A DNA stretch of 64,000 nucleotides from an uncultured Ilyobacter sp. Its GTDB lineage: Bacteria; Fusobacteriota; Fusobacteriia; Fusobacteriales; Fusobacteriaceae. Within the stretch, counting starts at the first letter, position 1; every line of letters starts with the position of its first letter. Under the pieces are notes generated by a model that saw only the letters and a program-made list of their open reading frames with translations, ran no database searches and had not been told where the DNA came from. Positions 34,099 to 43,788 of this stretch are shown here, in pieces. The translations under genes were made by a program, and so were the position numbers. The DNA lies in contig NZ_OY764059.1 of the NCBI RefSeq assembly GCF_963668085.1, positions 1,798,001 through 1,862,000 of the forward strand, given 5' to 3'.

Positions 34099-34956
34099 AT
34101 GAAAGTAGCTGTACTTAGCGGAAAAGGTGGAACAGGAAAAACTACTGTGACCTCAAATCTAGCTGTGAATGTTCCAGGATGCACTGTCATAGATACTGAT
34201 GTAGAAGAACCAAACTTACATATTTTCTTTAATTTTAAATTCAATCAGGAAGACAGCATTAAAACAGAATATCCAAAAGTTAATATGGAAAATTGTAATC
34301 TGTGTGAAAAATGCGGGGATTTCTGCAGATACAATGCCATTCTTCCTGCAAAAGACAGGGTGCTGATTTTTAAAGAGATCTGCCATAATTGCGGAGGTTG
34401 TGAGATCGTATGCCCTACAAATGCGATACAGTACGAAAAAAGAGAGATCGGAAAAATATATAAAAACAACTCTGACTCCTCTATTCATATGAAATACGGA
34501 GAATTGAACGTCGGTGAGATGTCAGGGGTAAGAATAATAGAGCATCTAAAAAAATCTGTAGAAAATGAACCCGTAGTTTTTATTGATTCCCCTCCCGGGA
34601 CATCATGTGCCACGGTAGCAGCTGTGGAAGATGTAGATTATGCAGTTATCGTATCTGAGCCTACACCCTTTGGGGTTAGTGATATGAAGATGGTAGTTGA
34701 GATGCTAAGGGAGATGAAAATCCCATTTGGTGTGGTTGTGAATAAAGCCGGTCTGGGAAACAAGGAAATATATGAATACTGCAGCGATGAAAGTATAGAG
34801 GTCCTTGAAAATATTCCTTACAGCAGGGAGATCGCTGAGTTTTACGCCCACGGAGTTATTTTTAGTAAAAACATGCAAAGCTATAAAGAACTTTTTATAA
34901 ACTTATTCGAGAAAATAAAAACAAAATTGGAACCCATTCAGGAGGGAGGCCAATGA
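34099..34956 (+). CDS. MinD/ParA-like ATPase with inserted 2[4Fe-4S] ferredoxin domain (1)
   Basis: This 285-residue protein has a deviant Walker A LSGKGGTGKTT (6-16), an inserted ferredoxin with Cys66, 69, 72, 76 and Cys95, 98, 101, 105, and a Walker B-like VFIDSPPGTS. The pair of proteins in this cluster corresponds in layout to the two MinD-type ATPases of the Desulfovibrio ORP complex. ATP-driven delivery or maturation of a metal cluster on the NifX-like protein, or membrane/septum positioning, is inferred. Its stop overlaps the next start by 4 bp. Confidence 0.93.
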   Translation: MKVAVLSGKGGTGKTTVTSNLAVNVPGCTVIDTDVEEPNLHIFFNFKFNQEDSIKTEYPKVNMENCNLCEKCGDFCRYNAILPAKDRVLIFKEICHNCGGCEIVCPTNAIQYEKREIGKIYKNNSDSSIHMKYGELNVGEMSGVRIIEHLKKSVENEPVVFIDSPPGTSCATVAAVEDVDYAVIVSEPTPFGVSDMKMVVEMLREMKIPFGVVVNKAGLGNKEIYEYCSDESIEVLENIPYSREIAEFYAHGVIFSKNMQSYKELFINLFEKIKTKLEPIQEGGQ

Positions 34957-35813
34957 TAAATGAAATCGTAGTAATTTCTGGAAAAGGCGGTACAGGTAAG
35001 ACTACTCTAACTGCATCTCTTATCCCTTATTTTGAAGATACTATAATAGCAGACTGTGATGTAGATGCACCAGACCTAAATATACTTTTTGAAAGTATAG
35101 AAAAATCTCAAAAGAACTTTATCGGTCTGCAGAAGGCTTTTTTAGATAAGAGTAAATGCATTATGTGTAAAAAATGCTATGAGTTATGCAAGTTTAACGC
35201 TATCTCATCTAAGATTGAAATAAGTTCAGGAAAGTGTGAGGGTTGCGGACTGTGTGAGTATGTATGCCCTGCATCGGCAATTACAATGGAAGATACAGTA
35301 ATAGGTAAATTATCTGTTTCAGATACCTCCTTTGGAAATATGGTACATGCAAAACTCATACCAGGAGAAGATGCATCTGGAAAGCTAGTTGCCGAAGTGA
35401 GAAAAACTGCAAAGAAAATAGCTGAAGAAAACGCCAATAAAACTATCTTAATCGACGGGTCACCGGGAATAGCCTGCAATGTCATAAGCTCAATAACAGG
35501 TGCTAAAAAAGTTATCATAGTTACCGAGGCAACTTCTTCTGGAATACACGATCTAAAAAGGGTCTATGAGCTTACAAAAAAATTCCGGTTAAAAATATAC
35601 GTGGTTATAAACAAATATGATCTCTCTTTATCTCATTCGAAAAAAATAGAAAAATACTGTGAAGAGATGGGAATTGATATGGCCTTAAAGATTCCTTTTC
35701 AAAAGAAGGTGGTAGAGGCCATAACTCAGAAAAAAATACCTTCTGTTGCAGAAAAAGATTTTTTTGAAAAACTTGGTTTTTTTGAATTTATAGAAAAACT
35801 TAAAAGTGAATAG
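34953..35813 (+). CDS. MinD/ParA-like ATPase with inserted 2[4Fe-4S] ferredoxin domain (2)
   Basis: This 286-residue paralog of the preceding gene product is translationally coupled through a 4-bp overlap. It has ISGKGGTGKTT (8-18) and ferredoxin ligands Cys69, 72, 75, 79 and Cys95, 98, 101, 105, followed by ILIDGSPGIA. The two proteins are similar in plan but differ through most of their length, consistent with an old duplication and an obligate heterodimer. No MinD-type membrane-targeting helix is clear at the C-terminus. Confidence 0.93.
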   Translation: MINEIVVISGKGGTGKTTLTASLIPYFEDTIIADCDVDAPDLNILFESIEKSQKNFIGLQKAFLDKSKCIMCKKCYELCKFNAISSKIEISSGKCEGCGLCEYVCPASAITMEDTVIGKLSVSDTSFGNMVHAKLIPGEDASGKLVAEVRKTAKKIAEENANKTILIDGSPGIACNVISSITGAKKVIIVTEATSSGIHDLKRVYELTKKFRLKIYVVINKYDLSLSHSKKIEKYCEEMGIDMALKIPFQKKVVEAITQKKIPSVAEKDFFEKLGFFEFIEKLKSE

Positions 35814-35824
35814 GTGTGATGGTT

Positions 35825-36037
35825 ATGTTAAATAAAAAGATACTTTTAGAAATGAATATTCAAGAAATTATAAAAAAATATCCATCTCTTATTGAAATAT
35901 TAAAAAAACATGGAATGCACTGCAATGAGTGTTTTTTTTCTGAAAAGGTTAATCTAAGAGAGGCTTTAGAGAGTTCTAGGCTGCCCTCCGAAGAAATTAT
36001 AGAGGAAATCATAACATATCTGGAAAAGGGATGTTGA
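35825..36037 (+). CDS. DUF1858 domain protein
   Basis: This is a 70-residue protein from the ATG at 35825, with AGGTG upstream; two earlier in-frame starts are possible. It matches the DUF1858 pattern: an N-terminal MNIQEIIKKYPSLIEILKKHGMHCNECFF, where a CxxC (HCNEC) follows the helix. DUF1858 domains are found in anaerobes next to hybrid-cluster and Fe-S proteins and are thought to be small regulatory or redox modules. It belongs to the ORP-like transcription unit. Confidence 0.85.
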   Translation: MLNKKILLEMNIQEIIKKYPSLIEILKKHGMHCNECFFSEKVNLREALESSRLPSEEIIEEIITYLEKGC

Positions 36038-36079
36038 AATAGAGCTTCTGATTTATGAAAATCTATCTGGGAGGTAAAA

Positions 36080-36595
36080 ATGAGAGGTTATATACAAGTC
36101 TATACCGGAAACGGCAAGGGTAAAACTACTGCCAGTCTCGGACTTATTGTAAGAGCTCTAGGAAACAATCTGAAAGTTTATATGGGACAGTTTATGAAGG
36201 GACAGAGATATGGTGAACTAAATACCTTAGAAAAACTAGGTGTTTTAGTTGAAAGATTCGGGACCGATGAATGCCTTATGTCCCGTGACGATGTAAGTGA
36301 ACTGGATATAAAAATGGCAAAAGAAGGTTATAAAAGAGTTTTGGAGGTTCTTCTCAGTAAAAAGTATGATCTTGTGATACTTGACGAAATATGTGTATCT
36401 ACATATTTTAATCTCATAACAGAAGAAGAGATCCTTCATCTGATGAAGATTAAACCTTTGGAAACAGAGCTGGTTCTCACTGGAAGGTACGCACCTGAAA
36501 AAGTAATAGAGCAGGCTGACCTCGTAACTGAAATGAAAGAGATCAAGCACTACTATGAACAGGGAGTCATGGCCAGAGACGGGATAGAAAGATAA
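36080..36595 (+). CDS. cobO: Corrinoid (cob(I)alamin) adenosyltransferase, CobO/BtuR type
   Basis: This 171-residue enzyme adenosylates cob(I)alamin or cob(I)yrinic acid a,c-diamide with ATP. The P-loop YTGNGKGKTTAS (about 8-19), the DLVILDEICVS core and the C-terminal VTEMKEIKHYYEQGVMARDGIE are diagnostic. Length is normal. It may serve B12-dependent enzymes elsewhere (such as diol dehydratase or methylmalonyl-CoA mutase). Its place behind the ORP-like genes, with no other cobalamin genes and no visible B12 riboswitch, is unusual. Confidence 0.92.
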   Translation: MRGYIQVYTGNGKGKTTASLGLIVRALGNNLKVYMGQFMKGQRYGELNTLEKLGVLVERFGTDECLMSRDDVSELDIKMAKEGYKRVLEVLLSKKYDLVILDEICVSTYFNLITEEEILHLMKIKPLETELVLTGRYAPEKVIEQADLVTEMKEIKHYYEQGVMARDGIER

Positions 36596-36628
36596 AATTA
36601 CATTACTAAATTTAAGGAGTGGTTTTCA

Positions 36629-38323
36629 ATGGGCAAAAAATATTTAGTTGTCGGTGGAGTGGCAGGAGGTGCCTCAGCTGCTGCTAGACTGAGAAGGTTG
36701 AGTGAAGAAAGCCAGATAATCATATTTGAAAAGGGACCCAATGTGTCTTTTTCAAACTGCTGCCTTCCATATCATCTGAGTGGAACTGTAAAACAGGCAG
36801 AATCTTTGATCCTCATGTCGCCTGAAAAATTTGCATCCCAGTATAATATCGAGGCGAGAGTCAATAACGAAGTTTTAAAGATAGACCGGGCAAATAAAGA
36901 GGTGGAAATTTTAGATATTACGAGCGGAAAGACATACAGGGAGTCATATGATAAGCTCATATTATCCCCAGGTGCCAAGCCTATCGTACCATCTATACCT
37001 GGGATAGAAAAAGTAAATACTTTTACCATTAGAAATGTTGTGGATATAAAAAAATTAAATCTTTTTATCAACGATGTAAAACCTACTAGGATAACCGTAA
37101 TCGGTGGAGGATTTATAGGGGTTGAGTGTGCTGAAAACCTTGTGGAAGCTGGTTATAATGTCTCTCTTGTAGAGGCTATGCCTCAGATATTAAAGCAGTT
37201 TGACTATGATATGGTTCAGATTTTGAATAAGGAGATCGTGGATCACGGAATAGACCTTATTGTTGGGGATAAGGTGAGTGCTTTTGATGAAAACAAAGTG
37301 ATACTGGAATCTGGGAAAAAACTGGATTCGGAAGTGGTTGTGCTGGCTATAGGGGTAAATCCTGAAACAGACCTGGCAGTAAATTCTGGACTTGAGATAG
37401 GAAAGACCGGAGCTATGAAGGTGGATCCTAACTTTATGACAATCGATCATGATATCTATGCCGTGGGGGATGCTATAGAGGTCTATAATCCACTTATGCA
37501 GGACTATTTTAAACTCCCTCTTGCTGGTCCTGCCCAAAAACAGGCACGTTCAGTGGCAGACCACATTCATAGTAGATGTATCAACAATACAGGATATATC
37601 GGATCATCTGTAATAAAAGTCTTTAATTACGGCGCTGCAGCAACAGGATTAAATGAACATCTATTAAAAGATATGAAGATTGAATATGATTCTGTAAAAA
37701 TAATTCCTAAGGACAAAGTTGGACTTATGCCTGATTCTGAAGAAGTTCATTTTAAACTTTTGTTTGAAAAACCAACAGGAAAAATATTGGGTGCCCAGGC
37801 TATCGGGAGAGGAAATGTAGATAAGAGGATAGATGTTATCGCTACTGCAATAAAGTTTGGAGCTACTATTGAGAATCTAAGAGACCTTGAACTCTGCTAC
37901 GCCCCACCTTTTGGTACGGCTAAAGATGTTGTGAATTTTGCAGGATATGTGGCTTCTAACTTACTCCACGGTTCTTTCAGACAGGTGGCTGCTCATCAGG
38001 TAAGAGAACTTGTTGAAAATAAAAAATATATAATTGATGTGAGAGAAAAGAAAGAATATGATACAAGTCATATAAAAGATGTAAAAAATATACCTCTGTC
38101 TGAGTTAAGAAAAAGAGTAGATGAGATACCTAAAGACCAACCTGTTTATCTGCATTGCAGATCTGGTCAAAGATCGTATAATGCAGTTTTAGCCCTTCAA
38201 AATCTAGGCTTTAATAATGTATTCAATATCTCTGGTGGATTTATGGGAATATCATTCTACGAATATTTTAATGATAAGACAACTGGAAGAGATCCGATAG
38301 TAACAGATTATAATTTTTTATGA
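36629..38323 (+). CDS. CoA-disulfide reductase-like flavoprotein with rhodanese domain
   Basis: The 564 residues hold an FAD/NAD(P)H pyridine nucleotide-disulfide oxidoreductase (about 1-450) and a C-terminal rhodanese domain (about 460-555). The redox Cys44 lies in SFSNCCLPY, matching the SFxxCxxPY site of CoADR/Npsr enzymes. The rhodanese active Cys is in LHCRSGQRSY. CoADR-RHD proteins reduce CoA persulfides, polysulfide or CoA disulfide. The extra Cys45, where the family often has Gly, is unusual. It follows cobO by 33 bp and may supply sulfane sulfur or thiol redox balance to the cluster proteins upstream. Confidence 0.92.
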   Translation: MGKKYLVVGGVAGGASAAARLRRLSEESQIIIFEKGPNVSFSNCCLPYHLSGTVKQAESLILMSPEKFASQYNIEARVNNEVLKIDRANKEVEILDITSGKTYRESYDKLILSPGAKPIVPSIPGIEKVNTFTIRNVVDIKKLNLFINDVKPTRITVIGGGFIGVECAENLVEAGYNVSLVEAMPQILKQFDYDMVQILNKEIVDHGIDLIVGDKVSAFDENKVILESGKKLDSEVVVLAIGVNPETDLAVNSGLEIGKTGAMKVDPNFMTIDHDIYAVGDAIEVYNPLMQDYFKLPLAGPAQKQARSVADHIHSRCINNTGYIGSSVIKVFNYGAAATGLNEHLLKDMKIEYDSVKIIPKDKVGLMPDSEEVHFKLLFEKPTGKILGAQAIGRGNVDKRIDVIATAIKFGATIENLRDLELCYAPPFGTAKDVVNFAGYVASNLLHGSFRQVAAHQVRELVENKKYIIDVREKKEYDTSHIKDVKNIPLSELRKRVDEIPKDQPVYLHCRSGQRSYNAVLALQNLGFNNVFNISGGFMGISFYEYFNDKTTGRDPIVTDYNFL

Positions 38324-38366
38324 TGGTAATTTTAAAAAATAAACAGTGAAATTAAAGGAGAAGAAG

Positions 38367-38858
38367 TTGAAAACTACAATTTTATTGGGTGACAGTATAA
38401 CAGAGCTCAATCCTTTTAAGCATGACAAGGTAATAAACCTAGGAGTCTATGGGAACACCACAAGAGATATCGTGTCTAGAATAAATGGAATATCAGAATT
38501 TAATTGTAAAAAAGTAATACTCAAAGTCGGAATTAACGATATCCTAAAGGGCTTTTCTTTAAAAAAAAGTTCTCAATATTATAAGGAAATATTTCATGTC
38601 TTGGAGAAACACTTTAAAAAAATTATCGTTCTGTCAATTCTTCCCATAGAAGGTCGGTCAAAAATAAATATGAAGGTAAGAAAGTTAAATAAAATCATAG
38701 AAGAAAATGCCATAGTTAATAATTTTAATTTTATAGATTTACATTATTTATTTTGTGACGAAAATCTTAATTTGAAGAATGAATACTCTGTTGACGGAAT
38801 TCATCTTTCCCAAAAGGGATACGAAATATTAAACGGTGAAATATTAAAATTAATCTAA
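38367..38858 (+). CDS. SGNH/GDSL-type lipase or esterase
   Basis: This is a 163-residue hydrolase from the TTG at 38367, which has AAAGGAGAAG directly upstream; an in-frame GTG at 38346 lies before the site. Blocks are visible: GDSITE (Ser nucleophile) near 8, GINDI (block III Asn), and the C-terminal DGIHLSQKGY with Asp and His of the triad. The usual substrates are acyl esters of lipids or sugars. It has no signal peptide, so it is cytoplasmic. It ends the rightward cluster at a terminator. Confidence 0.88.
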   Translation: MKTTILLGDSITELNPFKHDKVINLGVYGNTTRDIVSRINGISEFNCKKVILKVGINDILKGFSLKKSSQYYKEIFHVLEKHFKKIIVLSILPIEGRSKINMKVRKLNKIIEENAIVNNFNFIDLHYLFCDENLNLKNEYSVDGIHLSQKGYEILNGEILKLI

Positions 38859-38914
38859 ATTAGGTTTTGCTGAACTTAGGAAATCTAAGTTTAATATCTA
38901 AATTTTATTCAAAG

Positions 38915-38945
38915 AAAAGGCCCCCAAGTTTTTTGGGAGCCTTTT
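38915..38945. terminator. Bidirectional intrinsic terminator
   Basis: AAAAGGCCCCCAA pairs with TTGGGAGCCTTTT with one mismatch, between the convergent SGNH hydrolase and sstT genes. Confidence 0.88.
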
Positions 38946-38958
38946 ATATTTAGCTATT

Positions 38959-40197
38959 TTATGCTTTCTCAATGAGTATCTTTTTGCCTTTTTTTCTCCA
39001 CTCTGACATCTCAGCCACAGCTGTGAAAAGTACATCTGTTGATGAGTTGAGACCTGTTTCCACTGAGTCTTGGATAACCCCTATAACAAATCCCACAGCC
39101 ACAACCTGCATGGCAACTTCATTTTGAATTCCAAATAAACTACATGCCAACGGGATAAGAAGCAGTGACCCACCTGCTACACCAGATGCTCCACAAGCAC
39201 TTACAGCCGACAATATGCTAAGAATTAATGCTGTCCCCATATCCACCTGGATTCCCAGTGTATTAACTGCAGCTAAAGTTAGTACCGAAATTGTAATCGC
39301 AGCTCCAGCCATGTTGATGGTAGCCCCTAAAGGAATCGATACAGAATAAATATCTTTTTCTAGTCCTAGCTCTTCACACAACTCCATATTTACTGGAATA
39401 TTTGCAGCTGAACTTCTTGTGAAAAAGGCTGTGATTCCACTTTGCTTTAGGCACTTTATCACAAGTGGATAAGGATTCTGACGAATCATAAAGAAGGCTA
39501 TCATAGGATTTACCACAAGAGCCATAAAGAACATGCAACCAAGAAGCAAACCTAAAAGACGTCCATAATCTACCATGGAACTTATTCCATTCTCTGAAAC
39601 TGTAGAGAATACCAAGCCCATAATTCCAAGAGGTGCTAAATTAATAACCCATTTTACAACCTGTGATAAGGCATCTGAAAAATTCGAAATCATTGTTTTT
39701 GTTGTTCCAGGTGCATTTTTTAGAGCAACACCTAATAAAACTGCCCATGATAAGATACCTATGTAGTTTGCACTAGCTAATGCATGTATAGGGTTATCAA
39801 CTACGTTTAAAAGCAATGATTTTAAAACTTCTACCACACCGGCAGGAGGCGTTACACTATTTCCAGCTCCTGCACCTAGTTTAATTGCCACAGGAAACAT
39901 AAAACTTCCTACAACAGCAACAAGCCCCGCTGCAAATGTTCCTATGAGATAAAGAGTGACAACGGACTTCATATTTGTCTTTTGACCTTTTTCATGCTGG
40001 GATATTGCCGACATTACAAGAAAGAATACCAGAATCGGTGCAACTGATTTCAAGGCTCCTACAAATAATGATCCAAATATCGATATTGGTTTGGCCATAT
40101 CAGGAACTGTAATTGCCAAAAGGGTTCCAACTACTAGACCCCCTATAATTCTCTTAACTAGACTCAATTGATTCCATTTGATAAATAAACTTTTCAT
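38959..40197 (-). CDS. sstT: Serine/threonine:Na+ symporter SstT
   Basis: This 412-residue DAACS-family carrier imports L-serine and L-threonine with Na+. I start it at the ATG at 40197 with GGAGGG upstream; the frame extends 32 codons further but without a site. The serine-rich [22 protein letters not shown] hairpin and the [13 protein letters not shown] and [14 protein letters not shown] segments are almost textual matches to E. coli SstT. It is monocistronic. The 309-bp gap upstream contains only AT-rich DNA and the terminator of the next leftward gene. Confidence 0.96.
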   Translation of the reverse strand: MKSLFIKWNQLSLVKRIIGGLVVGTLLAITVPDMAKPISIFGSLFVGALKSVAPILVFFLVMSAISQHEKGQKTNMKSVVTLYLIGTFAAGLVAVVGSFMFPVAIKLGAGAGNSVTPPAGVVEVLKSLLLNVVDNPIHALASANYIGILSWAVLLGVALKNAPGTTKTMISNFSDALSQVVKWVINLAPLGIMGLVFSTVSENGISSMVDYGRLLGLLLGCMFFMALVVNPMIAFFMIRQNPYPLVIKCLKQSGITAFFTRSSAANIPVNMELCEELGLEKDIYSVSIPLGATINMAGAAITISVLTLAAVNTLGIQVDMGTALILSILSAVSACGASGVAGGSLLLIPLACSLFGIQNEVAMQVVAVGFVIGVIQDSVETGLNSSTDVLFTAVAEMSEWRKKGKKILIEKA

Positions 40198-40430
40198 ATT
40201 ACCCTCCATTATGATTAAACAATTTTTTTCTTTGATATATTGAACATTATTATTTCCAGATATAAATTTTAACATATATTTAATTATTTTCAAAGAAAAA
40301 AATGTATTAAATTCGTTTCAAAGTTCTGATATTAAACATATATACCTTTTTGTCTTGCTTGTCATAAAAAAATGGTACTTTCAATCTATAAAAAAATTCT
40401 TATTTAATTTTTTTTTAATCTAAAATTAAA

Positions 40431-40458
40431 AACAGACAGAAGATTAACCCTGTCTGTT
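40431..40458 (-). terminator. Intrinsic terminator of the DUF554 gene
   Basis: AACAGACAG and CTGTCTGTT pair perfectly around a 10-nt loop and are followed by TTTAATTTTAG on the minus strand. Confidence 0.88.
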
Positions 40459-40506
40459 TACATAAATTTTAAATAAGTGATCTTGGATATCATTTTTAAC
40501 CAGATA

Positions 40507-41196
40507 CTATATAAATAAATATATCAATATCGGTATAAATGGAGCTAGACTCAAATTGGCAACTTTTATTTTTGTGATTCCCAAAATGTTGAGCCCGATG
40601 GCCATAATCACAAGAGATCCCGCACATGTTATCTCATCTATAACTACTGCTGATAAGAAAGGTGAAATAGTTCCTGCAAAGAGTACTATGGCTCCCTCAT
40701 AAAATAAAATCATAAATGCTGAGAAAAACACACCTATTCCCATGGTTGCAGACATGGCTAGAACCACAAAGAGATCTATAAATGCCTTTGCATAAAGCAC
40801 TTCATGATTCCCTATGAGCCCGCTCTGAAGAGATCCAACTATTGCCATTGCTCCTACACAGACTACCATGGTAGAATTTAGAAATCCGTCTACCAAAGAC
40901 TCCTTTTTATCTTTATCTGAGCTGAATTTTATCTCCATAGCAACTCCGAATTTTCTGATCTTGTCGTCTATATCAATTATCTCTCCAATGATTCCTCCGA
41001 TGGCTATTGCAGCTATAACTACCAGTATGTTTTTTCCTTTTAAAGAGCCTGATATTCCCACATAGAGCACACATAGGCCCATGCCGTTCATGACAGTATC
41101 TATTATTTTTTTATTGAATCTGTTTTTGAAGAAAACTCCCAGCAAAGACCCCAAACCAACTGCTGCAGAGTTTGCAAGCACACCGTTTAATATCAT
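40507..41196 (-). CDS. DUF554 family membrane protein (YdfK/YqgA-like)
   Basis: This 229-residue polytopic protein of about six to seven helices starts with GVLANSAAVGLGSLLGVFFKN. It also contains GIIGEIIDIDDKIRKFG and the FLNSTMVVCVGAMAIVGSLQSGL segment, which are characteristic of DUF554. The family has no established function, though a transport role is commonly supposed. It is monocistronic. Confidence 0.88.
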   Translation of the reverse strand: MILNGVLANSAAVGLGSLLGVFFKNRFNKKIIDTVMNGMGLCVLYVGISGSLKGKNILVVIAAIAIGGIIGEIIDIDDKIRKFGVAMEIKFSSDKDKKESLVDGFLNSTMVVCVGAMAIVGSLQSGLIGNHEVLYAKAFIDLFVVLAMSATMGIGVFFSAFMILFYEGAIVLFAGTISPFLSAVVIDEITCAGSLVIMAIGLNILGITKIKVANLSLAPFIPILIYLFI

Positions 41197-41377
41197 TGTT
41201 TCACCTTCTAGAATATGACTTTAGGCAAGTCTAACAGTTCTTTTTAGTTTTGTAAATGATAAGTTCATAATGTATGCACACAAATCTACTGAGAAGTTCA
41301 AAGTATAAAATCAAGACTTTCTTTTTCTAAGAGTACTAAAAAAGATTTTATTCCACTATCTGATGTATATATTAATT

Positions 41378-42622
41378 TTAATTGTTTTTTACTTTTTGAT
41401 CTAAATACTTTTCCATCTTCTCGGCTATATTTCTAGATATATTTACGGCTTCTACCACTGTTTTGGCTCCCGTAACTACGTCTCCTCCGGAAAATACACC
41501 TGACATGGTTGTATGGCCGTCCTTGTCAGTAATAATTAGCCCGTTTTTATTTACTTTGATGGTGTTTACATTCGAAACTATTCGAGATTTCGGACCCTGA
41601 CTTACAGCAATAATAACAGAATCACTTTTAAAAAGCCTCTCTGATCCCTCTAAAGGATTGAATACAGGATATCCATCATCAGAAATAGCTTTCTTCATAT
41701 CCACAATTTTTACTCCATCGTCGGTGATTTCCACAGGTCCAACATGGTACATGAATTCCACTCCGTCAATTTTTGCATATTTTACTTCGTGTTCTCTAGC
41801 CTCTATAAATTCTTCAGCATCCCTAAATAAGATGGTAGCCTTTTCAACTCCATGCCTTATAGCTGTCCTTGCTGCATCCATGGCAACATTCCCCGCCCCT
41901 ATAATGGCGATCTCCTTCCCAAGTCTGTAAACATCTGGATTTTTAAGATAATTCACTGCAAAATGTGTATGTCCCAAAGACTCTCCTTTTATACGCAGCC
42001 TTCTTGGTTTCCATGTACCTGTTCCTATAAAGATAGCCTCATATCCGTCTGAAAAAAGATCTTCTACAGTTATTGTAGATCCTATAGAGATATTAGGTCT
42101 TATTTTTACTCCAGCCTCAACCAGTTTTTCTTCTAGCTTATCTAGCAGTGTTCTAGGAAGTCTGAACTCAGGTATTCCATACCTCAGAACTCCTCCGATC
42201 TTGTCATGGGATTCAAAAATCGTTATATCAAATCCTTTTTGGATAAGTATAAATGCCAGGGTTATCCCTGCGGGACCACCACCTATAATGGCAATACTCT
42301 GATTTCTCTTTTTTGGTTTCACAAGCTTCATCCTATCTAGATAAAATGAAGATATATAATTTTCTATATCCCCAAAATTTAGACCGTCACCTTTTATTCC
42401 AAGGATACAGTTCCCCTTGCATTGAGTTTCATGAGAACAGATAAGACCACAGACAGAAGAAAGTGGATTATTTTCAAATAATATCTCTCCGGCTTCCATA
42501 ATTCGATTTTCTTTAAATAATTTTATAATCCTCGGAATTTCAGTTGAAGCAGGACATGCTGCTACACAACGGGGATTTTTACATAATAGACACCTTTCAG
42601 ATTCTTTTAATATATCAGCCAC
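41378..42622 (-). CDS. NAD(P)-dependent oxidoreductase, glutamate-synthase-small-subunit type
   Basis: This 414-residue flavoprotein has an N-terminal Fe-S region with CLLCKNPRCVAACP (about 12-25) and SSVCGLICSHETQCKGNC (about 55-72). An FAD site (IIGGGPAGITLAFIL) and an NAD(P)H site (IIGAGNVAMDAARTA) follow. This is the GltD/NfnB/SudA architecture. No glutamate synthase large subunit is adjacent, so it probably passes electrons from NADPH to ferredoxin or another Fe-S protein. It is monocistronic. The partner is unknown. Confidence 0.9.
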   Translation of the reverse strand: MADILKESERCLLCKNPRCVAACPASTEIPRIIKLFKENRIMEAGEILFENNPLSSVCGLICSHETQCKGNCILGIKGDGLNFGDIENYISSFYLDRMKLVKPKKRNQSIAIIGGGPAGITLAFILIQKGFDITIFESHDKIGGVLRYGIPEFRLPRTLLDKLEEKLVEAGVKIRPNISIGSTITVEDLFSDGYEAIFIGTGTWKPRRLRIKGESLGHTHFAVNYLKNPDVYRLGKEIAIIGAGNVAMDAARTAIRHGVEKATILFRDAEEFIEAREHEVKYAKIDGVEFMYHVGPVEITDDGVKIVDMKKAISDDGYPVFNPLEGSERLFKSDSVIIAVSQGPKSRIVSNVNTIKVNKNGLIITDKDGHTTMSGVFSGGDVVTGAKTVVEAVNISRNIAEKMEKYLDQKVKNN

Positions 42623-43008
42623 AAAACAACTCCTTTATTTCTTTTTAGTCCAGATAAAATAACCTTTATTCAATTAAATGTCAACAAAAGATAAATAAGT
42701 AATTTTTTACTAATTTATCGACAAAACTAGAAAAAACAGAAGAGTATTTAAATAGAATTTTATTGTCATTTTGTGAACCATATATACCAAAAGCAAATTA
42801 GAATTATCTGATGACAATCTCAGAGGATAATTTTATTTTTATCTTTAGTGATATAATTGTTTTGTTGAAATATGACAATTTAATAGCAACTTTCATGAGT
42901 TTATAGTTCAAAGTATCTACTGTTGTTTTATAGAGGATAATTTCTGATGTACTAGAATATTTAGTTATAGGTATGTGCCCATTAAAAGTATTCTAAGGAG
43001 GCAAGTAG
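42623..43008. other. Intergenic region between divergent genes, nothing recognised
   Basis: This 386-bp AT-rich gap holds the promoters for a leftward oxidoreductase gene and a rightward DUF6448-like gene. I see no palindrome, riboswitch-like fold or gene remnant that I would defend. Confidence 0.4.
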
Positions 43009-43632
43009 ATGAAAAAGAAATTAATATTTTTTTGTGGTCTAGGGATTTTTACGGCTCTTGCTATTACAAATAAAAATCAAATATTTCTTATCCCTTTTTT
43101 AGCTCCTTTTATTTTAGCACATTGTGACACCATGGACGGGCCGTTGGTAGCAGATATAAAAAAATCACTAAAGTCTAAAAATATAACGCCAGTTTTAAAA
43201 TGGATCAAAAAAAGTGACGAAGAAGAAATAAAAAATATGTTTGAAAGAGTTTTATCTTTTTCTAAAGAAAACTCGGAACAGAAAGAATTGTTGTATCTGT
43301 ATTTTATAGAAACAGTGGTAAGAGTCCACAGAAAAGGAGAAGGTGCTCCCTATAATGGTTTAAAGCCTTCAGGATTTCCCATTGATCCAATTATAAAGAA
43401 GGGTGACCTGTCTATTGACAGCGGAAAAATAGGTGATCTTGCAGAAATTTTGTCCAAGGAGATAAAAATAAAAATAGAAACAAAATTTAAAAAGGCCTTG
43501 GAATTAAAAAATAAGGCAGACACTGATGTTGAAATTGGACGAAAATATACTGAAGCCTATGCAGACTATATACACTTTATAGAGTCTTTACACAGATTGA
43601 TTGAAGATTCACATCCCCATCATAAAAAGTAG
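43009..43632 (+). CDS. DUF6448-like exported protein
   Basis: This 207-residue protein has an N-terminal hydrophobic leader of about 37 residues, after which the mature part begins at HCDTMDGP. The segments KWIKKSDEEEIKNMFERVL, YFIETVVRVHRKGEGAPYNGLKP and FIESLHRLIE match what I recall as DUF6448, an alpha-helical family without known function. The conserved His-Cys-Asp at the start of the mature part and the RVHRKGEG stretch suggest a metal or ligand site. It has a strong AAGGAGG site and is transcribed alone. Confidence 0.75.
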   Translation: MKKKLIFFCGLGIFTALAITNKNQIFLIPFLAPFILAHCDTMDGPLVADIKKSLKSKNITPVLKWIKKSDEEEIKNMFERVLSFSKENSEQKELLYLYFIETVVRVHRKGEGAPYNGLKPSGFPIDPIIKKGDLSIDSGKIGDLAEILSKEIKIKIETKFKKALELKNKADTDVEIGRKYTEAYADYIHFIESLHRLIEDSHPHHKK

Positions 43633-43788
43633 AATGACCATTAAATTAGAGATTTTTAGACTGTGCTTTAAAAACGAAACTCTTAATAAAAAAGCTCTTT
43701 ACTTTCTAAAATGTAAGTACTTCAATAAAGAAAAGTATTATGCTAAGATTATATCATCTAAAAATATTTAGGAATGGAGGTATTAATT

